A stretch of 33,817 bases of DNA, taken from Aliivibrio sp. (GTDB lineage Bacteria; Pseudomonadota; Gammaproteobacteria; Enterobacterales; Vibrionaceae). Made by a program: the position numbers and the translations under genes. Shown in pieces: positions 16,407 to 24,672 of the stretch (positions are counted from its first letter, which is position 1; each line of letters opens with the position of its first letter). The DNA lies in assembly GCA_016764915.1 (NCBI GenBank), contig JAESQY010000110.1:1-33817 (forward strand), given 5' to 3'. The notes below the pieces were generated by a model, which saw nothing but the letters and a program-made list of their open reading frames with translations, was not told the DNA's origin and searched no databases.

Positions 16407-18560
16407 TTGTCTCGTACAATTATGCTTATCCCTATTGGTGCTGGTGTTGGTTTAACATCAGTTAGTCTTGGTGTTCTTCGTGCAATGGAGCGTAAGGGTG
16501 TTAATGTTTCATTCTTTAAGCCAATTGCCCAGCCACGTACAGACGTCGAGCAACCGGATTTAACCACAACGATCATTCGCTCAAACAGTGACATGATGGT
16601 TGCAGAACCAACAACGATGGCTCGTGCAGAAAACTTAATCAGTAATGACCAAAGTGATGTACTGCTTGAAGAGATCGTTGCTCATTTTAATGAAGCAACT
16701 AAAGATTCAGAAGTTAGTTTAATTGAAGGACTGGTTCCTACCCGCAAACACCCGTTTGCTAATCAAATTAACTTTGAAATTGCAAAAACCTTAGGTGCTG
16801 AAATTATTTTTGTTGCTGCACCAGGTACTGATAATCCGTCACAGTTAAAAGAGCGAATTGAAGTTGCTTGCTCTAACTTTGGCGGTATTAAAAACAAACA
16901 AATATCCGGCGTGATTATCAATAAATTGAACGCTCCGGTTGATGAAGATGGCCGAACTCGTCCAGACTTGTCTGATGTTTTCCATGACATAGAGAAAGAT
17001 AACCAGATCAATCTCGAAGTAATGCAAATCTTCAATTCAAGCCCAATCCGCGTTTTAGGTTGTGTGCCTTGGAGCATTGATCTGATTGCTACTCGTACTA
17101 TCGATATGGCTAAGCACTTAAAAGCAACGATCATCAACGAAGGTGAAATCAATACTCGTCGTATTAAGAGTATTACTTTCTGTGCGCGTTCAATCCCTCA
17201 CATGGTTGAGCATTTCAAGCCAGGTTCACTGTTAGTGACTGCTGCTGACCGTGGTGACGTGATCGTTGCTGCTTGTCTTGCTGCTATGAATGGTGTTGAA
17301 ATTGGCGGTCTACTGCTAACGGGTGGATATGAAATCCCTCACCAGATTCATACCCTATGTGAGCGTGCATTCGCTACTGGATTACCAGTATTCACTGCAG
17401 AAACAAACACATGGCAGACGTCTCTTAGCTTGCAAAGCTTCAGCCTTGAAGTCCCTGCTGATGATAAAGAGCGCGTAGAATTCGTGAATGAACACGTAGC
17501 TGGTCACATTGATGGCCAATGGATTGATTCTCTATCTGAAGGTACAACGGGCTCACGTCGTCTTAGCCCACCAGCATTCCGTTATCAGTTAACAGAATTT
17601 GCTCGTAAAGCCAACAAACGTGTTGTTCTTCCTGAAGGTGATGAGCCACGTACCGTTAAAGCCGCTGCAATTTGTGCTGAAAGAGGCATTGCGCACTGTG
17701 TGCTTATCGGAAACCCAACTGAAATTCACCGTGTGGCTGAGCTGCAAGGTGTTGAACTTGGCCCTGGTGTTGAAATTGTTGACCCTGAAGAAGTTCGTGA
17801 GCAATATGTTGCTCGTTTAGTTGAGTTACGTGCGAAGAAAGGTATGACTGAGGTCGTTGCTAGAGAAAAACTGGAAGATTCAGTTTTCCTTGGTACTATG
17901 ATGCTTGAGCGCGGCGAAGTTGATGGTCTAGTTTCTGGCGCGGTTCATACCACAGCCAATACCATTGTTCCTCCGTTCCAAATCATCAAAACGGCACCTG
18001 ACGCTTCTATCGTATCTTCAATCTTTTTCATGCTTCTGCCTGATCAAGTTCTTGTATACGGTGACTGTGCGATCAACCCAGATCCAACGGCTGAACAGCT
18101 GGCTGAAATCGCGATTCAATCTGCTGATTCTGCCATCGCATTTGGTATCGACCCTCGCGTTGCCATGATCTCATACTCTACGGGTGAATCAGGTAAAGGC
18201 GCAGATGTCGATAAAGTGCGTGAAGCAACCAAACTTGCTCAAGCAAAACGCCCTGATCTGATTATTGATGGCCCACTTCAGTACGATGCAGCCATCATGG
18301 AGAACGTAGCGGCTTCTAAAGCACCTAACTCTCCAGTTGCCGGTAAAGCGACCGTATTCATCTTCCCTGACTTGAATACAGGTAACACGACTTACAAAGC
18401 GGTACAGCGTTCAGCTGATTTGGTCTCTATTGGTCCTATGCTTCAAGGCATGCGTAAACCAGTTAATGATTTGTCACGTGGCGCATTAGTAGACGATATT
18501 GTTTACACTATTGCACTGACAGCCATTCAAGCTGATCAAGCTGAAAAGTCGGTTAACTAA
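16407..18560 (+). CDS. pta: Phosphate acetyltransferase Pta (long form)
   Basis: A 717-residue enzyme (E. coli 714) that converts acetyl-CoA + phosphate to acetyl phosphate + CoA. The N-terminal P-loop-like domain starts [20 protein letters not shown]; a DRTGG-type regulatory domain covers about 220-335 ([16 protein letters not shown]); the catalytic PTA/PTB domain covers about 390-710 ([68 protein letters not shown]). The start codon is TTG at 16407, supported by GAGGAG seven bases upstream and by exact correspondence with the E. coli N-terminus; a rare start codon may restrain synthesis. It is the second gene of the ackA-pta operon, 58 bp after ackA. Confidence 0.98.
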   Translation: MSRTIMLIPIGAGVGLTSVSLGVLRAMERKGVNVSFFKPIAQPRTDVEQPDLTTTIIRSNSDMMVAEPTTMARAENLISNDQSDVLLEEIVAHFNEATKDSEVSLIEGLVPTRKHPFANQINFEIAKTLGAEIIFVAAPGTDNPSQLKERIEVACSNFGGIKNKQISGVIINKLNAPVDEDGRTRPDLSDVFHDIEKDNQINLEVMQIFNSSPIRVLGCVPWSIDLIATRTIDMAKHLKATIINEGEINTRRIKSITFCARSIPHMVEHFKPGSLLVTAADRGDVIVAACLAAMNGVEIGGLLLTGGYEIPHQIHTLCERAFATGLPVFTAETNTWQTSLSLQSFSLEVPADDKERVEFVNEHVAGHIDGQWIDSLSEGTTGSRRLSPPAFRYQLTEFARKANKRVVLPEGDEPRTVKAAAICAERGIAHCVLIGNPTEIHRVAELQGVELGPGVEIVDPEEVREQYVARLVELRAKKGMTEVVAREKLEDSVFLGTMMLERGEVDGLVSGAVHTTANTIVPPFQIIKTAPDASIVSSIFFMLLPDQVLVYGDCAINPDPTAEQLAEIAIQSADSAIAFGIDPRVAMISYSTGESGKGADVDKVREATKLAQAKRPDLIIDGPLQYDAAIMENVAASKAPNSPVAGKATVFIFPDLNTGNTTYKAVQRSADLVSIGPMLQGMRKPVNDLSRGALVDDIVYTIALTAIQADQAEKSVN

Positions 18561-18576
18561 ATTTTAGCTAACCAAT

Positions 18577-18612
18577 AAAAACGGCCGCTGATTTTCATCA
18601 GTGGCCGTTTTT
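18577..18612. terminator. Bidirectional terminator between pta and recR
   Basis: A 16-bp stem runs from 18577-18592 to 18597-18612 with a 4-base loop TTTC; only one G-T pair interrupts it. It has an A-run on the left and a T-run on the right, so it can terminate pta on the plus strand and recR on the minus strand. The recR stop codon is 13 bases away. Confidence 0.92.
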
Positions 18613-18625
18613 ATGTTTGGCTATT

Positions 18626-19225
18626 TTAAAGCTTTAATCGTCCTAAAATTGAGTGAGACAACGTCGTTTCATCAACCAGTTCAAGTTCTCCGCCCATAGG
18701 CACACCATGCGCAATTCGACTTGCAGGTACGTCATATTCTTGGCAAATTTCTGCAATATAGTGAGCTGTTGCTTCACCTTCTACTGTCGGGTTGGTCGCT
18801 AATATCACTTCAGATATCCCACCACGCGCTAAGCGATGATCTAAAGTATCGAGCCCAATATCACTTGGCCCAATACCGTCTAACGGCGAGAGGTGACCCA
18901 TTAACACAAAGTAACAACCTGAAAATTGCCCTGTGGCTTCAACAGCGACGATATCCGCTGGACTTTCAACCACACACAACTGACCATTCTCTTTGCGCTT
19001 ATAGTTAAGGCAAATTGAACACGTCTCTTCTTCAGTAAATGTCCGACATTCACTGCAATGGCCAACTTCAGTCATTGCCTGGGCAAGCGTATCTGCTAAC
19101 TTCAAACCACCTTGGCGGTTTCGTTGCAACAGATGAAAAGCCATACGCTGAGCTGACTTGGGACCAACCCCTGGAAGACACCGTAGGGCCTCCATCATCT
19201 GTTCCAATAGATTACTGGTGCGCAT
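18626..19225 (-). CDS. recR: Recombination protein RecR
   Basis: A 199-residue protein (E. coli 201) of the RecFOR pathway, loading RecA onto gapped single-stranded DNA. An N-terminal helix-hairpin-helix ([18 protein letters not shown], about 17-34) is followed by a four-cysteine zinc finger (CSECRTF...CSIC, about 57-72) and a Toprim domain ([17 protein letters not shown] from about 80; [15 protein letters not shown] near 145). The C-terminal [13 protein letters not shown] and [13 protein letters not shown] segments are typical. It starts 3 bp after the ybaB stop codon, completing the conserved dnaX-ybaB-recR cluster, and ends at the shared bidirectional terminator. Confidence 0.97.
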   Translation of the reverse strand: MRTSNLLEQMMEALRCLPGVGPKSAQRMAFHLLQRNRQGGLKLADTLAQAMTEVGHCSECRTFTEEETCSICLNYKRKENGQLCVVESPADIVAVEATGQFSGCYFVLMGHLSPLDGIGPSDIGLDTLDHRLARGGISEVILATNPTVEGEATAHYIAEICQEYDVPASRIAHGVPMGGELELVDETTLSHSILGRLKL

Positions 19226-19228
19226 TGA

Positions 19229-19561
19229 TTAGAAAGGCATCTTAAAACCTGGTGGCAATTGCATTCCACCAGTAACATCGCCCATCTTCTCTTTTTGAGT
19301 CTCTTCAACACGACGTGCAGCATCGTTGAATGCGGCGGCAATAAGATCTTCAAGCATATCTTTATCATCTTCCATCAAGCTCTCGTCAATCTCAACACAA
19401 CGTACACTGTGACTTCCGTTGATAGTAATTTTTACAAGACCTGCGCCAGATTCACCAGTCACTTCCATCTTCGCAACTTCTTCTTGCATTTTTGCCATAC
19501 GATCTTGCATTTGCTGGGCTTGTTTCATCAAGTTGCCCATTCCGCCTTTACCACCAAACAT
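19229..19561 (-). CDS. ybaB: Nucleoid-associated protein YbaB/EbfC
   Basis: A 110-residue protein nearly colinear with E. coli YbaB (109 residues): [59 protein letters not shown] and the C-terminal [17 protein letters not shown] end (here [13 protein letters not shown]) are diagnostic. It forms tweezer-like dimers that bind DNA. I set the start at the ATG at 19561 (homologue length, GAGAGA upstream); a TTG at 19579 would add six residues. It sits between dnaX and recR, as in many proteobacteria. Confidence 0.96.
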   Translation of the reverse strand: MFGGKGGMGNLMKQAQQMQDRMAKMQEEVAKMEVTGESGAGLVKITINGSHSVRCVEIDESLMEDDKDMLEDLIAAAFNDAARRVEETQKEKMGDVTGGMQLPPGFKMPF

Positions 19562-19610
19562 ATGATTCTCTCTTTTCAATTTTAGAGTTATAAACTAACG
19601 ATTAATACAT

Positions 19611-19639
19611 GGGGCAGTTGAACGAAAAATTCAAGCCCC
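19611..19639 (-). other. Hairpin between dnaX and ybaB
   Basis: GGGGC (19611-19615) and TTGAA (19618-19622) pair with TTCAA (19630-19634) and GCCCC (19635-19639), with a two-base bulge and a 7-base loop. There is no T-run, so it looks like an mRNA structure in the intergenic part of the operon (a processing or stability element) rather than a terminator. Confidence 0.45.
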
Positions 19640-19648
19640 GAAAAATTG

Positions 19649-21820
19649 TCATATAGGACGAACGCTTTCATTATCAATGGTTGCGCCAAAACGCTCCACC
19701 ATTGTATTTACATGCTGATCACTCTGTAAACTTTGATACGCCGTTTGTAATTTATGTTGATAGAGCCTCTCACGAAACTCTAAAGGAGTCACCCCATCAC
19801 TGCCTAAACTCACAGTAATTTGACACTGTTTCCCGATCACTTCCGAGAGACCTTCGGCCAATAGTTCTTGAGCTCTATCACTGTTTAAATGTGCTTGATC
19901 GCTACGTAATATAAGATCAATTTGACAGCCTTGTTCTCCTAAAGCTTGCTGACTATAAGAGGAGTTCAAGGCAAGTTGCTGCACCAATTTAGCAACATTC
20001 AAACGGTTAACAATAGACGACCAGCTATCTTGTTGCGCAGATTCCGCAATCAAAAGCTCGGTCATTTCAGGCGTTTTCTCATGCTCTAACGCTTGTTTCA
20101 GTATAGTTGGAGTAATCTTTTCTACTTTTAGTTCAACTTCTGGATTACTCGGTTTCCATTGGTAGTTATTATCACTGTTATCGTGTGAAGCAAGACCTTG
20201 TTGAGGCGCTTCAATTTCAATCTCTACACTGTGAGAAATATCAGTACGCGACGACTGAACAACATGGGATGACGGATGTTTCTGAGCCAACCGCTCAACT
20301 GCCGATGATGCTGTTATATCAGGAGTCGCTTCACCCTTTTTTGATGATGAGTTCTCTCTAGTTAACCCTTTTTTTCTACTTCGTAGTTGATTCAACGCAC
20401 CCAAAGCACCAGATTGACCAAAGTTAACAGGTTGAGACGCGACAACGGGAGTTGGTGTCGATGGCGGAGTCGCCGCCGCATTTTGTTCCGCTTGTGCGTA
20501 CTCTTGATAATCGCTGTCGTGTTGATAAGAAGGTTGCGTATCAACACTCGGATGTTCAGTTACCTCTATTGGTTGCTCTTGAGAGCGCTCTGGCGATGGT
20601 GAGTGAGACTGAGCCACTGGTTGAGACTGGACTACCGATTGAGGCTGGACAATAGGTTGTGACGGTTGAACCATAACTTGCTCTGTAGGTTCAGCCGTTG
20701 GTACTTGAATAGATTCTGGAGAAAACATCGTCGTAGCTACAGGTCTAAAAGCGAGCATTCTAAGCAGCGTCATCTCTACGCCACTCTTACCACTAGGTGC
20801 AAATGGCAAGTCTTTTCGGCCCTGAAGTGCTATTTGATAGCAGAGTTGAAGATCTTGTGGATTCAAGACACGACTTAACAGTTCGATACGCTCTGCTTCA
20901 GGTAACGATTTATCTAAGCTTGCAGGAAGGGCTTGATACATAGCTATACGGTGCAACTGCAGCGCCAACTCTTTAATCAATCCGTCCCATTCAACACCAA
21001 TATTTGCCAGTTCATTCAAACAGTCCATGGTCTGCTTAGCTTGTTTGCTGCTCATTGCCTCGACTAAGCGCAGTGCTTGATCCGTATCGAGTGTTCCCAA
21101 CATACTAGCAACAATGTCACTGCTAACAACGCCATTTCCTAAAGCAATCGCTTGATCCGTTAAACTCATTGCATCACGCATACTTCCCTCTGCAGCATGA
21201 GAGATCAAACTCAGCGCACGAGATTCAGAACTCACCTGTTCTTGTTGTAATACGTAATCGAGCTGAGAATGAATTTCATCAACACTGATGTGCTTAAGGT
21301 GAAACTGCAAACAACGAGATAAAATGGTGACAGGAAGTTTTTGTGGTTCTGTGGTTGCGAGTATAAATTTCACATACTCAGGCGGCTCTTCTAACGTTTT
21401 TAATAAGGCATTAAAGCTGTGCCTTGAGAGCATATGGACTTCATCGATCAAATAGACTTTGAAACGACCACGTGCCGGTTTGTATTGAACGTTATCAAGT
21501 AGCTCTCGAGTGTCTTCGACTTTAGTGCGTGATGCCGCATCTATCTCAAGTAGGTCAACAAAGCGACCTTCATCTATCTCTTTACACGTTGAGCAGTTGC
21601 CACAAGGTGTGGCGGTAATGCCGGTTTCACAGTTCAGTCCTTTAGCAAAAAGACGTCCTATGGTTGTTTTACCTACACCTCGAGTACCACTAAAGAGATA
21701 AGCGTGATGCAGACGGTTGTGTTCCAACGCATTTTCGAGCGCGGTAAGCACGTGAGCTTGGCCAACCACATCTTTGAAACGATGTGGTCGCCATTTTCGT
21801 GCCAATACTTGATAACTCAT
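19649..21820 (-). CDS. dnaX: DNA polymerase III tau/gamma subunit DnaX
   Basis: A 723-residue tau protein, longer than the 643-residue E. coli one mainly through a Gln/Pro/Ser-rich linker (about 375-570). The clamp-loader ATPase has Walker A GTRGVGKT (45-52), zinc cysteines C64, C73, C76 and C79, Walker B LIDEVHML near 125, and sensor LSRCLQF near 210. The C-terminus (EHEKTPEMTELLIAESAQQD to the end SVRPI) matches the tau-specific domain that binds DnaB and polymerase alpha. The ATG at 21820 matches the homologue start MSYQVLARKWRP; a TTG at 21838 would add six residues. Two slippery heptamers in the linker predict a short gamma product as in E. coli. Confidence 0.97.
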   Translation of the reverse strand: MSYQVLARKWRPHRFKDVVGQAHVLTALENALEHNRLHHAYLFSGTRGVGKTTIGRLFAKGLNCETGITATPCGNCSTCKEIDEGRFVDLLEIDAASRTKVEDTRELLDNVQYKPARGRFKVYLIDEVHMLSRHSFNALLKTLEEPPEYVKFILATTEPQKLPVTILSRCLQFHLKHISVDEIHSQLDYVLQQEQVSSESRALSLISHAAEGSMRDAMSLTDQAIALGNGVVSSDIVASMLGTLDTDQALRLVEAMSSKQAKQTMDCLNELANIGVEWDGLIKELALQLHRIAMYQALPASLDKSLPEAERIELLSRVLNPQDLQLCYQIALQGRKDLPFAPSGKSGVEMTLLRMLAFRPVATTMFSPESIQVPTAEPTEQVMVQPSQPIVQPQSVVQSQPVAQSHSPSPERSQEQPIEVTEHPSVDTQPSYQHDSDYQEYAQAEQNAAATPPSTPTPVVASQPVNFGQSGALGALNQLRSRKKGLTRENSSSKKGEATPDITASSAVERLAQKHPSSHVVQSSRTDISHSVEIEIEAPQQGLASHDNSDNNYQWKPSNPEVELKVEKITPTILKQALEHEKTPEMTELLIAESAQQDSWSSIVNRLNVAKLVQQLALNSSYSQQALGEQGCQIDLILRSDQAHLNSDRAQELLAEGLSEVIGKQCQITVSLGSDGVTPLEFRERLYQHKLQTAYQSLQSDQHVNTMVERFGATIDNESVRPI
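20331..20342 (-). other. Programmed -1 frameshift site in dnaX (A AAA AAG)
   Basis: In the dnaX reading frame the codons TCA AAA AAG GGT GAA contain the heptamer A AAA AAG (20342-20336), the same one used for gamma synthesis in E. coli. After a -1 slip the next codons are GGG and TGA (stop at 20331-20333), so gamma would be 496 residues ending in Lys-Lys-Gly. A purine-rich AGAGAG element lies 11 bases before it, at the distance of the E. coli stimulator. A downstream stem-loop was not obvious. Confidence 0.75.
20358..20375 (-). other. Second slippery run (A7) in dnaX
   Basis: In frame AGT AGA AAA AAA GGG, seven consecutive A residues (20375-20369) form the heptamer A AAA AAA. A -1 slip here would give Arg-Val-Asn and then TAG (20358-20360), a 487-residue product. 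The run lies 33 bases before the A AAA AAG site and could be a second or substitute gamma-forming site, or a transcriptional-slippage site. Function is inferred from the sequence alone. Confidence 0.5.
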
Positions 21821-21885
21821 AGAATAGTGCCCTACCAAATTAAGGCATTTATCCTAGCATATGAGGCAAAAAGAGACGAGCAATA

Positions 21886-21907
21886 ACAGACTATACACGC
21901 AGTCTGT
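21886..21907 (-). terminator. Weak hairpin between apt and dnaX
   Basis: ACAGACT (21886-21892) pairs with AGTCTGT (21901-21907) around an 8-base loop, 19 bases after the apt stop codon on the minus strand. The T-run is poor, so it may only partly separate apt from dnaX. The rest of the 87-bp gap should contain any dnaX promoter. Confidence 0.35.
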
Positions 21908-21925
21908 AACCAGCTAGATGTACTT

Positions 21926-22471
21926 TTAGTGTCCGTCAAATTCGCAAATGCTATAAACGTCTATATTAAGTGCCACCAGACGTTGCTCACCACCAATTTC
22001 AGGCAAGTTAATAACAAAGGCCGCGTGATCAGCGATGCCACCCAACTGACGAATCAGCTTAGTCGTCGCCTCAATGGTACCACCGGTTGCCAGCAAATCA
22101 TCCACCATTAATACTTTATCGCCTTCAACGATAGCGTCAGTATGGATCTCTAAAGTATCAGTACCATACTCAAGCTCATAGTCTTGAGAGACCGTTGCGC
22201 GAGGTAACTTGCCAGGCTTTCGTACTGGAATAAAACCGACACCAAGCTCCAGTGCTAGAGGAGCACCAAACAGAAATCCTCTTGCTTCAGTACCAACAAT
22301 TTTAGTAAAACCCATGCCGCGGTACTTATCAGCCAAGTTCTTAATAGTAGCTTGATACGCTTGCGGGACTTCCATCAAACTAGTGACATCTCTGAATAAA
22401 ATGCCGGGTTTAGGATAATCAGGAATGGATTTAATGCTGTCTCTTATTAAAGCTAATGCTTCTACATTCAT
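21926..22471 (-). CDS. apt: Adenine phosphoribosyltransferase Apt
   Basis: A 181-residue salvage enzyme (E. coli 183) converting adenine + PRPP to AMP + pyrophosphate. Diagnostic motifs are [20 protein letters not shown] near residue 12, [20 protein letters not shown] near 60, RKPGKLPR near 83, and the PRPP-binding loop [13 protein letters not shown] near 119. It is upstream of dnaX on the same strand, the order apt-dnaX-ybaB-recR known from enteric bacteria and vibrios. Ribosome-binding signal before the ATG is weak. Confidence 0.97.
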   Translation of the reverse strand: MNVEALALIRDSIKSIPDYPKPGILFRDVTSLMEVPQAYQATIKNLADKYRGMGFTKIVGTEARGFLFGAPLALELGVGFIPVRKPGKLPRATVSQDYELEYGTDTLEIHTDAIVEGDKVLMVDDLLATGGTIEATTKLIRQLGGIADHAAFVINLPEIGGEQRLVALNIDVYSICEFDGH

Positions 22472-22521
22472 GTTAATACCAATTTATTAAAATAATTTAA
22501 TTCCAAAACATGGTAGTGACA

Positions 22522-22929
22522 TTATTCTTTTTCAGCAACCGTTTGAATCAAGTTTAGGTCAACTTCTTTGCGGTTAGGCAAACGAATAAACCAAAAAAGT
22601 AGAATGGAGGCAAATAGAAACAGCATCGCCTTTTGCCATAACAGAGGAACTAGCCAAATTGAAAAACAGAAACTTGCAATAATAAGTATGATCGCTTTTT
22701 GTTTCACTTTTTTAGATACGCTATGGTGTAAATTCCAATCAAGAATAATTGGTCCGAATGTCGGGTGCAGAGTAAGCCAGTTATAGAAACGTGTTGAGCC
22801 TTTCATAAAGAAACTGCTGGCTAAAAGTAAAAATGGAGTGGTGGGTAACAAAGGAAGGAAAATGCCTAATACCGCAACAGAGACAAAAAACCAGCCTAGA
22901 GCGATATAAATATAACGTTTAATAGCCAT
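22522..22929 (-). CDS. ybaN: DUF454 inner-membrane protein YbaN
   Basis: A 135-residue protein of the YbaN/DUF454 family (E. coli YbaN 125 residues). The N-terminal YIYIALGWFFVSVAVLGIFL helix, LLPTTPFLLLASSFFMKGS and the WLTLHPTFGPIILDWNLHH segment are family-typical; two more hydrophobic helices follow at about 78-93 and 96-112. It is an inner-membrane protein of unknown role, often next to apt. A strong GAGGAGG site precedes the ATG. The small membrane protein gene just upstream ends 25 bp before this start, so the two are probably co-transcribed. Confidence 0.93.
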   Translation of the reverse strand: MAIKRYIYIALGWFFVSVAVLGIFLPLLPTTPFLLLASSFFMKGSTRFYNWLTLHPTFGPIILDWNLHHSVSKKVKQKAIILIIASFCFSIWLVPLLWQKAMLFLFASILLFWFIRLPNRKEVDLNLIQTVAEKE

Positions 22930-22954
22930 TTTACCCTCCTCGTATCAAGCTAGG

Positions 22955-23095
22955 TTAGAAATGACCACCTGATAACACTTTGTACATAGTTAGACTTGCG
23001 ACTAAAGTTGCTGGTACTAGTGCAAGCAGCAGTCCAATAAAATAGAAGACATTATACGGGTCTTTAAACTCTTTATCTGTGGTTCCATGAGCCAT
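22955..23095 (-). CDS. Small single-helix membrane protein (46 aa), unrecognised
   Basis: A 46-codon open frame on the minus strand, ATG at 23095 to TAA at 22955. It begins MAHGTTDKEFKDPYNV, has one hydrophobic helix (about 17-41, FYFIGLLLALVPATLVASLT) and ends LSGGHF. AAGGAAGT at 23103-23110 is a near-perfect ribosome-binding site seven bases before the ATG, and the stop codon is 25 bp before ybaN on the same strand. The charged N-terminal tail, single helix and short tail are typical of small subunit-like membrane proteins that stabilise larger complexes. I do not recognise the family. The coding case rests on the ribosome-binding site, the coherent membrane profile and the operon position. 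Confidence 0.75.
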   Translation of the reverse strand: MAHGTTDKEFKDPYNVFYFIGLLLALVPATLVASLTMYKVLSGGHF

Positions 23096-23240
23096 TTTTC
23101 ATACTTCCTTAATACAGATTGCTATTGATACTTTAAAAAGCATAAGGAATATATAGGAATTAAATGAAAACAAAAACCGACAAAATGTAAGGGTTTTAGC
23201 TATTTTAAAAACAAATGGTAACTAAACCGTTAAAAAAACG

Positions 23241-24386
23241 CTACTTCATCACTCTTTTAATGGTGAAACTAAAACTACTTGACCCAATTTTATGTAGATG
23301 AAGTGTACCGTTATGGTGACTTAAGTTAAAAGTATACATTGGGTTCTTTTGACTGTTTTTTCCCAATTGATTCATCACTGGAATATTCATTGAAGAGAGA
23401 TTATTCACTGCTGAGCCGGGCTGCCAAATAGCAGAAAGTCCAACCGGTAAAATATCGATCTCTTCATCACCTACGTTAATGATGCCAAACAGTCCTTCAA
23501 TGGGGTCAGCATAACCTGAATGACTCATTCCTCGCTCAATTCTCGCAACTAAATGCTGAAGGTCATTTTCATTGGCTTCCGTATTTCGAATATAGTCATC
23601 AAAAAAAGCTCTTACTAATAGGGTTGTGCCAACACTGTTCTCTTCCCCAGTAGACGAGTCTAAAACATAAAAAACCAAACGCCCATCAATCAACCAAGAG
23701 TAGTCGAACACAATAGGAAGCTCATCGGTTGATTGCAAGACACGGTAATTCAACCACCAGGAACCACAATTAGAGTCGCGCTCAGGTAATAAACCAACTA
23801 ATAGCTCTCTCGCTGCATTAGGATTCTCTTTTAACTGTTGTAGATGCCATTTTAATTCCTGATCTTCTGGCTGCTCTTCAGAATCATCAGTTTTAAACCA
23901 CTGGCTGGAAAAGTCTCTCATCATATAATCGGTTGAATCGACATCTTTAAGTGCGGAAGTTAGAGACGATATTAAAGTGGTTAAACTGTCTAATGGTTTG
24001 ACTAAGAAATCTTTCACTCCATAACGCAGCATTTTAGCCACATCTTTCATATCTCCGGTTCCAGAAACCACAATCATAGGAAGCATCGGATATTGTTGGC
24101 TCACTTCTTCCACGAACTCACCACCCGACATCACTGGCATCGAAAGATCGCACAATAGAATATCAGGGATATTCTCGCGCAATGAAATTAAGCCCTCTAA
24201 TCCATTAGATGCAACAGTTACTCGACACGAAAACCCCTCTAAACAGGTCGATACTAACGTTCTAAATACTGGGTCATCATCAACGATTAGCACTTCTTTT
24301 TTAGAGAGGGATAGTGCAACTTCTTGGGAAAAGAGCGAAGGTTTAACTGAATCATCATCATTCGTGTGCTTTTGCTTAATAGACAT
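23241..24386 (-). CDS. rssB: RssB-type response regulator with PP2C-like output domain
   Basis: A 381-residue protein colinear with E. coli RssB (337 residues), the adaptor that hands RpoS to ClpXP. The N-terminal receiver (about 30-148) has DDD (36-38), phospho-acceptor D80 in LLCDLSMPVMSGG and K130; a coiled linker follows, then a degenerate PP2C-type domain (about 200-380; VFDYSWLIDGRLVFYVLDSSTG, TTLLVRAFFDDYI). An N-terminal extension of some 25 residues precedes the receiver compared with E. coli. GAGGAG sits before the ATG. No rssA or partner kinase adjoins it. Alternative: a PP2C-type phosphatase regulator of another pathway; colinearity with RssB makes stability control of RpoS the leading hypothesis. 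Confidence 0.82.
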   Translation of the reverse strand: MSIKQKHTNDDDSVKPSLFSQEVALSLSKKEVLIVDDDPVFRTLVSTCLEGFSCRVTVASNGLEGLISLRENIPDILLCDLSMPVMSGGEFVEEVSQQYPMLPMIVVSGTGDMKDVAKMLRYGVKDFLVKPLDSLTTLISSLTSALKDVDSTDYMMRDFSSQWFKTDDSEEQPEDQELKWHLQQLKENPNAARELLVGLLPERDSNCGSWWLNYRVLQSTDELPIVFDYSWLIDGRLVFYVLDSSTGEENSVGTTLLVRAFFDDYIRNTEANENDLQHLVARIERGMSHSGYADPIEGLFGIINVGDEEIDILPVGLSAIWQPGSAVNNLSSMNIPVMNQLGKNSQKNPMYTFNLSHHNGTLHLHKIGSSSFSFTIKRVMK

Positions 24387-24672
24387 ATCTCCTCTCTTGT
24401 TCCAAAGAACAACAATCTAACCATTTATGATTCTTACTGATGATTACCAACATATACTCTGCCTCAACCAGTCAGTATGTTACATTTTTTGGTACTATTT
24501 TTACTTGCAATAATATTAAAAGTAGTCGTGTTTCAGTATCTCATCAACCTACAGGCTGTGTATTATTTAGAGATTCACCAAAGTTTTGATGTGAAACAAC
24601 ATACTTCTTGCAAAGAAATATAGACTTATCTACTTTGTAATTCTATAGATAATATTTTGGTCCAACATTGAT
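24387..24672. promoter_or_regulatory. Divergent rssB/lysR intergenic region
   Basis: An AT-rich gap of 286 bp between divergent starts with no gene visible. A perfect 7-bp inverted repeat TTATCTA (24626-24632) / TAGATAA (24646-24652) with a 13-base spacer lies 20 bases before the lysR start codon, a position suitable for autoregulation by a LysR protein. No confident promoter hexamers were fixed. Confidence 0.35.

Noticed and set aside
16763..17152. A 129-residue minus-strand frame within pta
   Set aside because: Antisense shadow of a strongly conserved enzyme; no supporting signals.
23150..23240. A terminator after rssB
   Set aside because: Runs of A and T are present, but no stable stem adjoins a T-run; the partial GGTTTAG/CTAAAACC pairing has a long loop.
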